Source of the DNA: Nitrospinae bacterium bin107
GTDB taxonomy: Bacteria; UBA8248
Assembly (NCBI GenBank): GCA_002238965.1
Contig: MPNJ01000014.1
Location: 32,419 to 96,418, forward strand
Direction: 5' to 3'
DNA length: 64,000 nucleotides
The notes beneath the pieces are model-generated. The model did not search any database and was not told where the DNA came from. It was given only the letters and a program-made list of their open reading frames with translations. A program made the translations under genes and the position numbers. This document shows, piece after piece, positions 1 through 7,374 of the stretch. Each line of letters begins with the position of its first letter. The first letter of the stretch is position 1.

Positions 1-120
1 GCGGCCGATGAGAGGGGGGCGCCCTCGGTCTACTGGCTCACGCAGGATTTCAACGAGACCGCCCGGTTCCTCTATGACCGCGTGGCGAATCTCACCCCGT
101 TCATCAAATACCAGCGCTAG
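1..120 (+). CDS. GNAT family N-acetyltransferase, C-terminal end (partial)
   Basis: The frame is open from the first base to a TAG stop at 118-120 and encodes the last 39 residues of a protein whose start lies outside the window. The end reads VYWLTQDFNETARFLYDRVA followed by PFIKYQR. This is the usual C-terminal signature of GNAT acetyltransferases: a conserved Asn, then an alpha-helix with A-R-x-L-Y-D-x-V, which helps close the acetyl-CoA site, and a final beta strand. The substrate cannot be inferred. The assignment rests on this short signature only. Confidence 0.7.
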   Translation, partial: AADERGAPSVYWLTQDFNETARFLYDRVANLTPFIKYQR

Positions 121-411
121 AAGCAGTCGGCTCCACCCCGCGGCGTATGCCGGGTTGCAAACCTTCTTCGATGTCGTCTTGTGATTCGCGCCGAACCATT
201 GCCCTTGAGACCGTAGCGGACAGGCCCCTGCGCCTGTCCGAGGCCCCCGTGCCTGTCCGAGGCTGTGACCAGTTCGATGCCTCCGCGCCTGTCCCTTCGA
301 AGCGCAGCCACGGGGATGGACATATCCGATACGGGCGGCCACGGTCGAACTTCCCTCTTCGGGAAGTTCGACGCCCCTACAAGAGAATGCGGTTTTTGTC
401 GTCATTCCGTA
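121..411. repeat. Intergenic stretch with short GC-rich repeats
   Basis: No convincing gene is seen. A 13-base unit GCCTGTCCGAGGC occurs at 232-244 and 251-263. It is related to the CCTGTCC palindromes found in other intergenic spaces of this window (around 1493, 6990, 17580 and 56582). The stretch lies between the convergent ends of the GNAT gene and the deacetylase gene. Confidence 0.4.
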
Positions 412-1338
412 TCAGGCCTTTTTCCTTTTCGCACGGCGTTTCCGGGGCTTCGGCGCCGGGCGCTCCTTCAGGAACCAGTCGAGTATCTGCTCGCCGTCCC
501 AGCACACCACCCCCGGTTTCGAGAGGATATGCTCGAAGGTCTCGCGCACGTATTTGATCCGGTGCGGCGAACCCGAGAGGTAAGGATGCATGGCGATGGA
601 CATCACCTTGGTGGATTCGTGGCTTTCGGCATAGACGGTCTCGAAGTAGTCAATCGCCCGGTCGCGGAAGACCCGGGACTCGTGGTACTGGATCGCCATA
701 CTCACGATGTCGTGGAGTTCGTAGTTGTAGGGCAGCGCCACCACCGATTTGCCGACCGTCGTCTTCACGTGCACCGGCTGGTCGTCGAGCACCCAGTCGC
801 CGATGTATTCAACACCCGCCTCGGCGAGGAAATCCAGCGTCCGGTAGGTCTGGGTCAGCCCCGGTCCGAACCAGCCGCGCGGCCTTTTGCCGCAGAATTC
901 CGTGATGATGCCCATGCACCGCTCAATCGTCTCGCGCTCGTCGTCGAGCTTGTGCATCGGCACCTGCTCGTAGGAATGGGCGTTGAACTCCCAGCCCGCT
1001 TCCAGGCAGGCCTCGGAGACGCGCGGGTATTCCAGGCAGGTGCGGGCGTTCAGCGTCACCGTCGGGCGCACGCCCAGTTCGTCGAGCATGCGCTTGATGC
1101 GCCACACGCCGACCCGCATGCCGTACTCGTGCCAGCTCCAGTTGGGATGATCGGGGAGCATCGGCACCCCCTGGGGCGGGGGTATCACCATGCGCGCCAT
1201 CGGCCGGACGATGTCCCACACTTCCAGCGCCAGGACGGGCCAGAGCACCAGGCGGGCGCCTTCGGGAAGTTTGAGGGGTTTGCGATCGACGATGGCCGAA
1301 TAGGGCAGGCGGTCTCCGGGCCTCATGCCTTCTTTCAT
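412..1338 (-). CDS. Polysaccharide deacetylase family protein (allantoinase PuuE-like)
   Basis: 308 residues with a NodB-type metal-dependent hydrolase fold. Visible family marks are the early L-P-E-G-A-R-L segment, the W-S-W-H-E-Y-G motif (about residues 67-73), a metal-ligand-type His in N-A-H-S-Y-E-Q (residue 121), and a late M-H-P-Y-L-S-G-S-P-H segment near residue 250. The first-Asp metal ligand of classic chitin deacetylases is not obvious. This matches the PuuE/allantoinase-like branch, which acts on small amidic compounds rather than polysaccharide. The C-terminus is a run of basic residues (PKPRKRRAKRKKA). The start is supported by GGAG five bases upstream of the ATG. No partner gene is adjacent, so the substrate is unknown. 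Confidence 0.75.
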   Translation of the reverse strand: MKEGMRPGDRLPYSAIVDRKPLKLPEGARLVLWPVLALEVWDIVRPMARMVIPPPQGVPMLPDHPNWSWHEYGMRVGVWRIKRMLDELGVRPTVTLNARTCLEYPRVSEACLEAGWEFNAHSYEQVPMHKLDDERETIERCMGIITEFCGKRPRGWFGPGLTQTYRTLDFLAEAGVEYIGDWVLDDQPVHVKTTVGKSVVALPYNYELHDIVSMAIQYHESRVFRDRAIDYFETVYAESHESTKVMSIAMHPYLSGSPHRIKYVRETFEHILSKPGVVCWDGEQILDWFLKERPAPKPRKRRAKRKKA

Positions 1339-1492
1339 GTCTTGTCTCCGATTAGGTTGCGCCGGCCGGATGGAGCGGCGCGCGGTTTATGTCTGGTGCG
1401 GGCATCCTATAGCCAAGAAAGCGCGGGAGGCAACCGCAGCGCCCTTCTGGCTGAGCCGGTGCGGAAGCGGAGACCCGCGTAGCCGATCATGC

Positions 1493-1520
1493 GTAGGGAC
1501 AGGTCGCGACCTGTCCCTAC
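1493..1520. repeat. 28-base perfect palindrome (intergenic repeat copy 1)
   Basis: A perfect self-complementary sequence centred on TCGCGA; each arm starts GTAGGGACAGG. The same 28 bases recur at 56582-56609. It lies in the 1339-1581 gap, which otherwise holds only a related GTAGGGGCGG-type half repeat near 1548. Confidence 0.8.
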
Positions 1521-1581
1521 AAAACCTCTACAAATCGAAATGAAGTAGGGGCGGACCGGCGTGTCCGCCCTGCGGTTTTGG

Positions 1582-2055
1582 TTATTCTTGGGGGCGGCAT
1601 AAATGCCTGTCGGCGAGAAGCCTTCTGTGCGCGGGTCGGAAATCCCTGTTTTCACGAGTTGAATAGACTTTTCCAGGTGGGTTATCAATCAGTTGCCTCT
1701 TCTTGAAGTCCCCTTGCAGATCACCATCGTTCGAGTACAACAAACGCGCGCCGCTCACCTGGGCCAGGGCGAGAACGTGCGGATCATTCGACTCGTATCC
1801 GCCCTCATTCTCGAGTTCTCTCGTCCTGTCGTCGACATCATCTTTATTCAAGACTCTCATCTTGCCTGCTTCTGCGGCCTCGCTTGCCCATAGCCTGAAA
1901 CCTTCCGAACTTGCTTCAAGCTCTTCAAGAAGTTTGCCGCCGACCACGAGACGTTCATTGCCTTTTTCAAGCCAATCAAAGAATCGCTCGCCTGCCGAGG
2001 GTAGATTGGAACCGAAGACTTCATGGACAACATTTGCGTCAATGATCGCGCACAT
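1582..2055 (-). CDS. PIN-domain putative ribonuclease paired with the upstream ATPase
   Basis: 157 residues. The start I-I-D-A-N (D6), an E-E pair (44-45), S-N-D-P-H (D91) and S-N-D-G-D-L (D110/D112) are spaced like the four acidic metal ligands of PIN nucleases, which cleave RNA with Mg or Mn. The gene begins 21 bases downstream of the ATPase at 2077-3474 on the same strand, so the two are probably co-transcribed with the ATPase first. There is no small antitoxin-like gene nearby, so a classical VapBC arrangement is unlikely; the ATPase may control the nuclease. The last ~20 residues are Arg/His-rich and may be run-on into repeat DNA. The fold assignment is fair; the role is inference from the pairing. 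Confidence 0.7.
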   Translation of the reverse strand: MCAIIDANVVHEVFGSNLPSAGERFFDWLEKGNERLVVGGKLLEELEASSEGFRLWASEAAEAGKMRVLNKDDVDDRTRELENEGGYESNDPHVLALAQVSGARLLYSNDGDLQGDFKKRQLIDNPPGKVYSTRENRDFRPAHRRLLADRHLCRPQE

Positions 2056-2076
2056 TCATCAGGTCCCTATGGCTTA

Positions 2077-3474
2077 CTATCGCTTCCATAGAGACCGTCG
2101 TGTCTCTTCCATAAAAAACTTCCGGTAGGTAGTAGGAGCGTCCCGAACATTGCCCTCTTCATCAAGGCGGATTGAATGAATGCGGACGTCCAAGTCATCG
2201 CGTTCGAAGAACAGAATGGAAACGTCCTCGGGCTTCAAGTCCGATACGCCGTCACGCACGTCCATCCGTACTCGGCTGAGCAGGTGGTCGCCGTGTGTTT
2301 CGACGATCAGTTGGCGCTCCGGGCCGGCGACCCGGCAGAACAAACTGCCCAGAGCCGCCTGGGCGCTCGGGTGGAGATGCACCTCCGGCTGCTGCAGCAA
2401 GAACATGGGTGGCGCATCCTTTTCCAGCAACTCGGTTATCACGGGCAGTACCTGGCTGACGCCGTAGCCCATGTCGATCAGGTTGCGCCAGGGGCCTTTT
2501 GGACTTTTCGCCCTGACACCGGATTTTCTCACCTGTAACTGGAAAGGTTCGCTGTCTCTTTTCCCGAGGTGCCGGATGTGTATTTCATCGAAAAGGCCCG
2601 CTTCTTTCCCGAAGCCCTCAAGCGCTTTTTTGAGCCTGCTCCATCTGTTTTGGTCATGGTGAGACAAATGAGCGAGATGCATTGGAATGTAGTCGCCTTC
2701 GGGGTCCGGCGTCGGGCGCGCGGGGTCGTAAGTTCTGCGCGGCTTGGAACGAACGGGCGTGCCGGCGTAGGGTCTTGTGCGTCTGTAACGATGGAACCCC
2801 ATCCCGGAAAAGATATTTCCAAGTTGCTCGATTCGCTTCAAATCCTCGTCCGCAGGCTTCGAGGGGCCTTGTGGCGTGACCCGTTCCGCCCGGTTTTTGA
2901 GTTCTTCCGGTTCGCTTAAGAATTGATCGTACCAGAAGAAAAACGGTATCTGGCCATGTGTGAAGGCAGATCCGATGCGGGGGAATTGAAAATCCCATGC
3001 GCCTCTTGGCGTTCCGAAACGTATCTCCTGCGACTGGTCTTGATAACGAGCTTCGTACCAGACGTCATCGCGCGTAAGCCGCATTTTCTTTAGGACGGGT
3101 GCGCTCCCGTTCTTTCCGAACGCCACGTCGAAGCGACAGGGTTGCGGTTGGGCATCCGAGTCTGGTTCGTCACCCCCAAAATCGAATCCCGCCACGCTTG
3201 GTCTGGAGTCGTCAAAATCGAATCCCGCCTCGAAGCTATCGGCCCGGCTATTCCCCCGGTGGTGGGCGATCTCGTCATAACTCCCCAGATCGTAGGGTTC
3301 CTCCTTGAAGTCGGGGACTTGCGCCCGGTAGCAAACATCCCAAAGCGCGCGAACCATGGCCATGAAGGAAGTCTTGCCGGTGCTGTTCTCGCCCACGAGG
3401 AGGGTCAGCGGCGCAAGACGGGCGGTCTGCTCCTCTCGAAAGCAGCGAAAATTCTTGAGCGTGATACTGTCCAT
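2077..3474 (-). CDS. AAA/ABC-type ATPase (OLD/RecF-like), candidate defence sensor
   Basis: 465 residues. The N-terminus M-D-S-I-T-L-K-N-F-R-C-F is typical of SMC/RecF/OLD-like ATPases. Walker A is GENSTGKTS (28-36), Walker B is LLQQPEVHLHP (about 359-369), and a switch His follows in E-T-H-G-D-H (about 392-397). The middle (roughly 60-300) is a long variable insertion, as in AAA_15/AAA_21 proteins with a DUF3696-like end. No TOPRIM domain is fused; the C-terminus ends soon after the switch region. A PIN nuclease follows directly. The ATPase-plus-separate-nuclease layout recalls PARIS-like and other abortive-infection modules, but this exact combination is not one I can name. Start supported by an upstream GGAAGAAGAG. 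Confidence 0.8.
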   Translation of the reverse strand: MDSITLKNFRCFREEQTARLAPLTLLVGENSTGKTSFMAMVRALWDVCYRAQVPDFKEEPYDLGSYDEIAHHRGNSRADSFEAGFDFDDSRPSVAGFDFGGDEPDSDAQPQPCRFDVAFGKNGSAPVLKKMRLTRDDVWYEARYQDQSQEIRFGTPRGAWDFQFPRIGSAFTHGQIPFFFWYDQFLSEPEELKNRAERVTPQGPSKPADEDLKRIEQLGNIFSGMGFHRYRRTRPYAGTPVRSKPRRTYDPARPTPDPEGDYIPMHLAHLSHHDQNRWSRLKKALEGFGKEAGLFDEIHIRHLGKRDSEPFQLQVRKSGVRAKSPKGPWRNLIDMGYGVSQVLPVITELLEKDAPPMFLLQQPEVHLHPSAQAALGSLFCRVAGPERQLIVETHGDHLLSRVRMDVRDGVSDLKPEDVSILFFERDDLDVRIHSIRLDEEGNVRDAPTTYRKFFMEETRRSLWKR

Positions 3475-3665
3475 GACGGTCTCTTCTTCCTTTACGGCTT
3501 ATGTTTGCCCATCGCCGAAAGCATAACATTCCACCGATGCTTTTTCACGCCGTCGCATCGGCTCTGAGAGGCGACGATCTAGCCGCTCTATATTCATATT
3601 GGCCAGTTCCGTAGCGCAAACGGAATACTCGCAGCCGGTTCATAAGAGCAGGGGACGTACGTGGC

Positions 3666-3812
3666 GCTGTTGAAAAACCCCTGTTGGAGGGTATCGCTTT
3701 TACTTCCCTTGTCGGGAGGCGTCGCTTTTACCCCCCTGACAAGGGGGGATACAGGGGGGTTGCTTTTCCGGCGCCCCTCGATACGGCCCTTGCGGGCCTA
3801 CTCGGGATGAGG
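3666..3812. repeat. Intergenic repeat A: one TIR-like end plus a shared hairpin module
   Basis: Lies in the 3475-3869 gap, which has no gene. It starts with GCTGTTGAAAAACCCC, a variant of the terminal motif of the dispersed elements at 6885, 17168, 21957, 33156 and 56521. It ends with a module beginning CCTCGATACGG (3776) and ending CCTACTCGGGATGAGG (3797-3812), with a small hairpin between. The same module recurs at 7141-7179. No convincing right terminal repeat was found, so this may be a decayed copy. Confidence 0.55.
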
Positions 3813-3869
3813 AGGAGATATTGCCTTATCGTTTGATGGTCATCCGGCGACGTCGCCTTCTACGTCCTC

Positions 3870-4454
3870 TCACGCCTTCCAGGCTTCGGGCGGAGCCGCC
3901 GCGTCTCGCGGATGGCCGTCTCGGGAGAGGCGGTCCCGGAACCAGTCCTCGTTCACCCGGTTCGTATAAGGGTCCATGACGGCCATGTCGCAGAATATCT
4001 CGATGCAGTTGCCAGACGGGTCGGCGATGTAGAGCGCGTGGTTCTCGCCCCAGAAGCCGTCCCCCTCCGGGTGCGTGGGGCTGTGGATGGAGGGTCCCCA
4101 GAAGATTTCGATTCCCTTCTCTTCGAGATAAGACGCCCAGCTATCCAACTGCGTGCGGTCTTCCACCTCGAACGCGATGTGGTGCAGACCCGTTTGGAGA
4201 GTGTCGAAAGAACGCCCCTCGGGCGGGGCGGGGCCTTCGCCCTCGGGCCAGAAGATGAGGTTCATGTCGTGGTGAAGCTCCGTGCACCGCATGAAGCAAA
4301 GCCCGAAGGGGAAATCGCCCACCGTGCCCGGCTCGTATATCTCGGTGATGTTGAAGCCCAGCGTGTTCACGTAAAAATCCTTGGCCGCCTCGATGTCGTG
4401 CACTTTTACGGCGGCGTGCTGAAGCCGCATGAAGCCTCCGGATGGTCTCGGCAT
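3870..4454 (-). CDS. VOC-family protein (glyoxalase / extradiol dioxygenase-like)
   Basis: 194 residues with the two beta-alpha-beta-beta-beta modules of the vicinal oxygen chelate superfamily. Module 1 starts L-Q-H-A-A-V-K-V-H-D, with D-F-Y-V-N-T-L-G-F next. Module 2 starts G-L-H-H-I-A-F-E-V, and the C-terminal strand ends D-P-S-G-N-C-I-E-I-F with the metal-binding Glu position of the family. The first His (H13 region), the HH pair and the final Glu would form the metal site. Substrates in this family are often catechols or small aldehydes. It is followed on the same strand by two M24 peptidase genes, so an operon-like cluster is possible. AGGAG seven bases upstream supports this start. Confidence 0.8.
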   Translation of the reverse strand: MPRPSGGFMRLQHAAVKVHDIEAAKDFYVNTLGFNITEIYEPGTVGDFPFGLCFMRCTELHHDMNLIFWPEGEGPAPPEGRSFDTLQTGLHHIAFEVEDRTQLDSWASYLEEKGIEIFWGPSIHSPTHPEGDGFWGENHALYIADPSGNCIEIFCDMAVMDPYTNRVNEDWFRDRLSRDGHPRDAAAPPEAWKA

Positions 4455-4486
4455 GAAAGTTCTCCTCAGGTTTTATGAATCAATTC

Positions 4487-5623
4487 TTATGAGTCGATGC
4501 AGGCCCACGCGTCCCTGCCCATATCCCCTAAACCCTCGCAGCCGTCTTCGGTGACGGCGACGGCGTCCTCGATTTTCACGTGGCCGACTTCCTCGTGACG
4601 GATGTCGCACTCCACCGACACCACCATGCCCGCCTCCAGCGTTCGCTCCACCTCGGGGCCGAAGCGCGGCAATTCCTGCTGCACCATGCCGATGCCGTGC
4701 ACCTCGAAAATCCCCATATCGGAAAAACCGATATCCGCGAACGCCCGGTGTCCACGCTCGTGCACCGAAGCGCAGCTCGCCCCGGCGCGTATGGCGTCCC
4801 GGCAGGCGTCGACCGCGTGGAGACAGGCTTGTCTCAACTCCTCGGCCAGAGCGGAGGGTTCGCCCCGCACCCCCATCCGGCAGATGTCGGACATATAGCC
4901 CGCCTCCGATCCGCCCGCGTCGATGTGGAGGATTTCTCCTTTCTCCCAGATTTTATCGGAAGGCTCGCGCCGCATCTCGGGTCCCGCCGCTGTGAAGGCG
5001 TAGTGGAAATGAAGACCGCGCCGCACCATTTCTTCTTCCACCCTTCGCTCGATCCGCCGGGTCGTGACGTTGCGCGCGCCCTCCTGGAATCCGGCCTGTA
5101 TGGCTTCTGAATCCGCAAGCGCCGCGCGCCGGAATATCTCCAGTTCATCCGCTCTTTTCACGGCCCGAAGTTCTTCCATAATGGAGAGGGAATCGACGAA
5201 TCTTGCGCCGGGTAACTCGCGCCCAAGTGCTTCCATTGCGTCCACCGGCAGGAATGCGCGCTCGACGGCGATGGTTCGCGCTTCCAGTCCCCGTTTCCGG
5301 ATCGCCTCGGCCGCCGTCTCGGCCGCGCCGACGGTGCCCCGCGCCTTCGTGTAGATGACGTCGGGTATCCAGGTGTCCACTTCGTTTCTGGGCGACGCCT
5401 CGACGCGCCAGGCGACCTGAAAGGCGTTTTCGGAATTTTCCCTTGGGATCCCCACGAAGGGGAGGTACTGGCTCGGCCCGATGGCGGCCACCCGCTCGCG
5501 GAAATGGAAGTAGTAGCCGCCCGTCAGGTAGCGCAGGTTGTGGGGCGTGTGAGCGAGCACGAGGTCGACGCCCGCCTCTTCCATCAGGCGGGCGAGTTTT
5601 TGCTCGTCGTACAGAGGCTTCAT
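4487..5623 (-). CDS. M24-family metallopeptidase (Xaa-Pro dipeptidase-like), copy 2
   Basis: 378 residues. An N-terminal creatinase-like domain (about 1-150) is followed by the pita-bread catalytic domain. The five metal ligands are recognisable: D235 in H-I-D-A-G-G, D246 in S-D-I-C-R-M, H309 in V-H-G-I-G-M, the acidic residue near 338-340 in V-E-C-D-I-R-H, and E352 in K-I-E-D-A-V. Members cleave Xaa-Pro dipeptides or related amides such as creatine. The ATG overlaps the TGA of the preceding paralogue at 5623 (ATGA), which implies translational coupling. The two proteins share order and motifs throughout, so they arose by tandem duplication. The real substrate is unknown. Confidence 0.85.
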   Translation of the reverse strand: MKPLYDEQKLARLMEEAGVDLVLAHTPHNLRYLTGGYYFHFRERVAAIGPSQYLPFVGIPRENSENAFQVAWRVEASPRNEVDTWIPDVIYTKARGTVGAAETAAEAIRKRGLEARTIAVERAFLPVDAMEALGRELPGARFVDSLSIMEELRAVKRADELEIFRRAALADSEAIQAGFQEGARNVTTRRIERRVEEEMVRRGLHFHYAFTAAGPEMRREPSDKIWEKGEILHIDAGGSEAGYMSDICRMGVRGEPSALAEELRQACLHAVDACRDAIRAGASCASVHERGHRAFADIGFSDMGIFEVHGIGMVQQELPRFGPEVERTLEAGMVVSVECDIRHEEVGHVKIEDAVAVTEDGCEGLGDMGRDAWACIDS

Positions 5624-6753
5624 CAGTCGACGACCACCCAGTCCTCGCGTCCCAGGTCGCCCAGGGGCTCGTATCCGTCCGCCGTCACCGCCACGGCGTC
5701 TTCCACCTTCACGTAGCCCACCTCGGGATGGCGGATGTCGGTCTCTATCGACACCACCATGCCCTCTTCAAGCGCTCTCTCCACGCCGGGGCCGAAATGG
5801 GGCTGCTCGTGCGAGACCATGCCGATTCCGTGGATGATGAAGTTGCCGTATTCGGCGTGCTCGGTGTTCTGGAGATACGCCGTGCCCTTCTCGTAGATGT
5901 CGCCGCACACCGCGCCCGGGCGGATCTCGGCGCGCACGTAATCCTGCGTACCGAGACAGGCCTTGTAGAGTTCATCCGCGAGAGGCGTGGGCTCGCCCCG
6001 CACCCCCATCCGGCAGATGTCGGTCAGGTAGTCGGATTTTGAGCCGCCCGCGTCCAAATGCAGGACCTCTCCCTTTTCCCATACCTTCTCGGACGGAGCG
6101 CGCAGCATGCCCGGCCCCGCGCAGGCGAAGACCCACAGGAAGTGGAGGCCCCTGTCCGTCATGCCCCGCTCAACGGCGTGGGCGACGTCGCGCGTCGTGG
6201 CGCCGGGCCCGGCCGTCTCGAACGCATCGCGGATGGCTTCGGCGTCCGACTGGGAGATGCGGCGGTAGAGTTCGATCTCCTCGGGTGTCTTGATGGCGCG
6301 AAGCTCTTCCAGAATCGGCAGCGCCTCCACGAACGTCGCGTTCGGCAGTTCGCTCAGGAGCGCATCCTTTGCGAGGGCGGGCAGGAAGTTGCCCTCCACG
6401 GCGATGGTCCCGCTCCCCAGCCCGCGCTCCGAGATGGCTTGCGCGGCGTTCGCCGCGGCTTCCGCCGGAAATCTGCCCGAGGGGATGAGTTCTGGGAGCC
6501 AGAGGTTCTGGTCTTTCGCCTGGCCGATTTCCCCGCCACCGCCGATCAGGAACGATTTTCCGGCGTCGCCGCGCGGGATGCCCGCCAGCGCCATGTACTG
6601 GCCGCGTCCCATGGACGTGAACCTCTCGTGAAAATGAAAATAATAGCCGCCGCACAGATAGCGCACGTTCTCGCGCGAGTTGGCCAGAACGAGGTCGACT
6701 CCTGCGTCCTGCATGAGGCGGTCGAGTTTTTCACCGTCATAGGGTGGCTGCAT
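5623..6753 (-). CDS. M24-family metallopeptidase (Xaa-Pro dipeptidase-like), copy 1
   Basis: 376 residues and the upstream member of the tandem pair. The same architecture is seen: a creatinase-like N-terminal domain, then H-L-D-A-G-G, T-D-I-C-R-M-G, I-H-G-I-G-M, S-I-E-T-D-I-R-H and K-V-E-D-A-V carrying the five dinuclear-metal ligands. The shared openings (Y-D-G/E-x-K-L and G-V-D-L-V-L-A) show close paralogy with the next gene. GGAGG sits nine bases upstream of the ATG. The two products may form a heterodimer or have split substrate ranges; that is inference. Confidence 0.85.
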   Translation of the reverse strand: MQPPYDGEKLDRLMQDAGVDLVLANSRENVRYLCGGYYFHFHERFTSMGRGQYMALAGIPRGDAGKSFLIGGGGEIGQAKDQNLWLPELIPSGRFPAEAAANAAQAISERGLGSGTIAVEGNFLPALAKDALLSELPNATFVEALPILEELRAIKTPEEIELYRRISQSDAEAIRDAFETAGPGATTRDVAHAVERGMTDRGLHFLWVFACAGPGMLRAPSEKVWEKGEVLHLDAGGSKSDYLTDICRMGVRGEPTPLADELYKACLGTQDYVRAEIRPGAVCGDIYEKGTAYLQNTEHAEYGNFIIHGIGMVSHEQPHFGPGVERALEEGMVVSIETDIRHPEVGYVKVEDAVAVTADGYEPLGDLGREDWVVVD

Positions 6754-6884
6754 GGAAAATCCTCCATTCCTGATTCGCCCGGATATGTCTGAAATAGTTG
6801 TTTGTCGTCCGGCTCATCCTCGCTCAGAAAACGGCGATGGTCAATCCGAAACCCCGTGAAATCGACCGCCGCGCCGCCCGACGC

Positions 6885-7361
6885 GGGGTTGTTGAAAAAG
6901 TCCTGCGCCCCCTCGAATAGAGGCCGTAGTGGCGGACCTGCGTGTCCGCCCGTCGGTCGTATTCACCCCGATACAGGAGGGGTGCGTGGGCCAAGGACAG
7001 GCACGGGGGCCTGTCCCTACCCCTCCAACCCGGTCACGTTGAATCCTCATTCTTCAATCGGGTTCGACCCCCGCAAACCGCCGACGCCTCTTTCCTCACC
7101 CTGAGTAGCCGCCGGAGGCGGCGTATCGAAGGGCGCGCTCCCTCGATACGGCGCGCAAGCGCGCCTACTCGGGATGAGGTCGGGAGGTGGCCGTACAAGA
7201 CGAGGATTTCGATTGATGAATGGGCAGTTGACGCGAACGGGATTGTAGGGGCGGACCTGCGTGTCCGCCCATTTTTCTACAGCAGGGGGCAGGGCGGACA
7301 CGCAGGTCCGCCCCTACGGTGAAATCCCGACCTAATCACGAGGGCTTTTACAACTACCCCG
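6885..7361. repeat. MITE-like intergenic element B with inverted terminal repeats
   Basis: Fills most of the gene-free stretch 6754-7374. The left end (6885-6903) reads GGGGTTGTTGAAAAAGTCC and the right end (7342-7361) is an inverted variant, GGGCTTTTACAACTACCCCG. Inside are a CCTGTCC-type palindrome near 6990-7020, the CCTCGATACGG...CTCGGGATGAGG module (7141-7179), and a perfect inverted repeat at 7245-7317. There is no plausible coding capacity. The form fits a non-autonomous transposon or composite repeat. Confidence 0.65.
7245..7317. repeat. Perfect 26-base inverted repeat with 21-base spacer
   Basis: The arms are 7245-7270 and 7292-7317. Each begins GTAGGGGCGGACCTGCG (on its own strand) and they are exact reverse complements. 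The transcript would form a very stable hairpin. It lies inside element B, just beyond the 3' end of the amidohydrolase gene, so it may also stop transcripts. Confidence 0.8.
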
Positions 7362-7374
7362 ACTCGCTTCGTGC

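Noticed and set aside
6885..7361. CRISPR array
   Set aside because: Repeats here are inverted and irregularly spaced, with no unit repeat-spacer pattern; no cas genes occur in the window.
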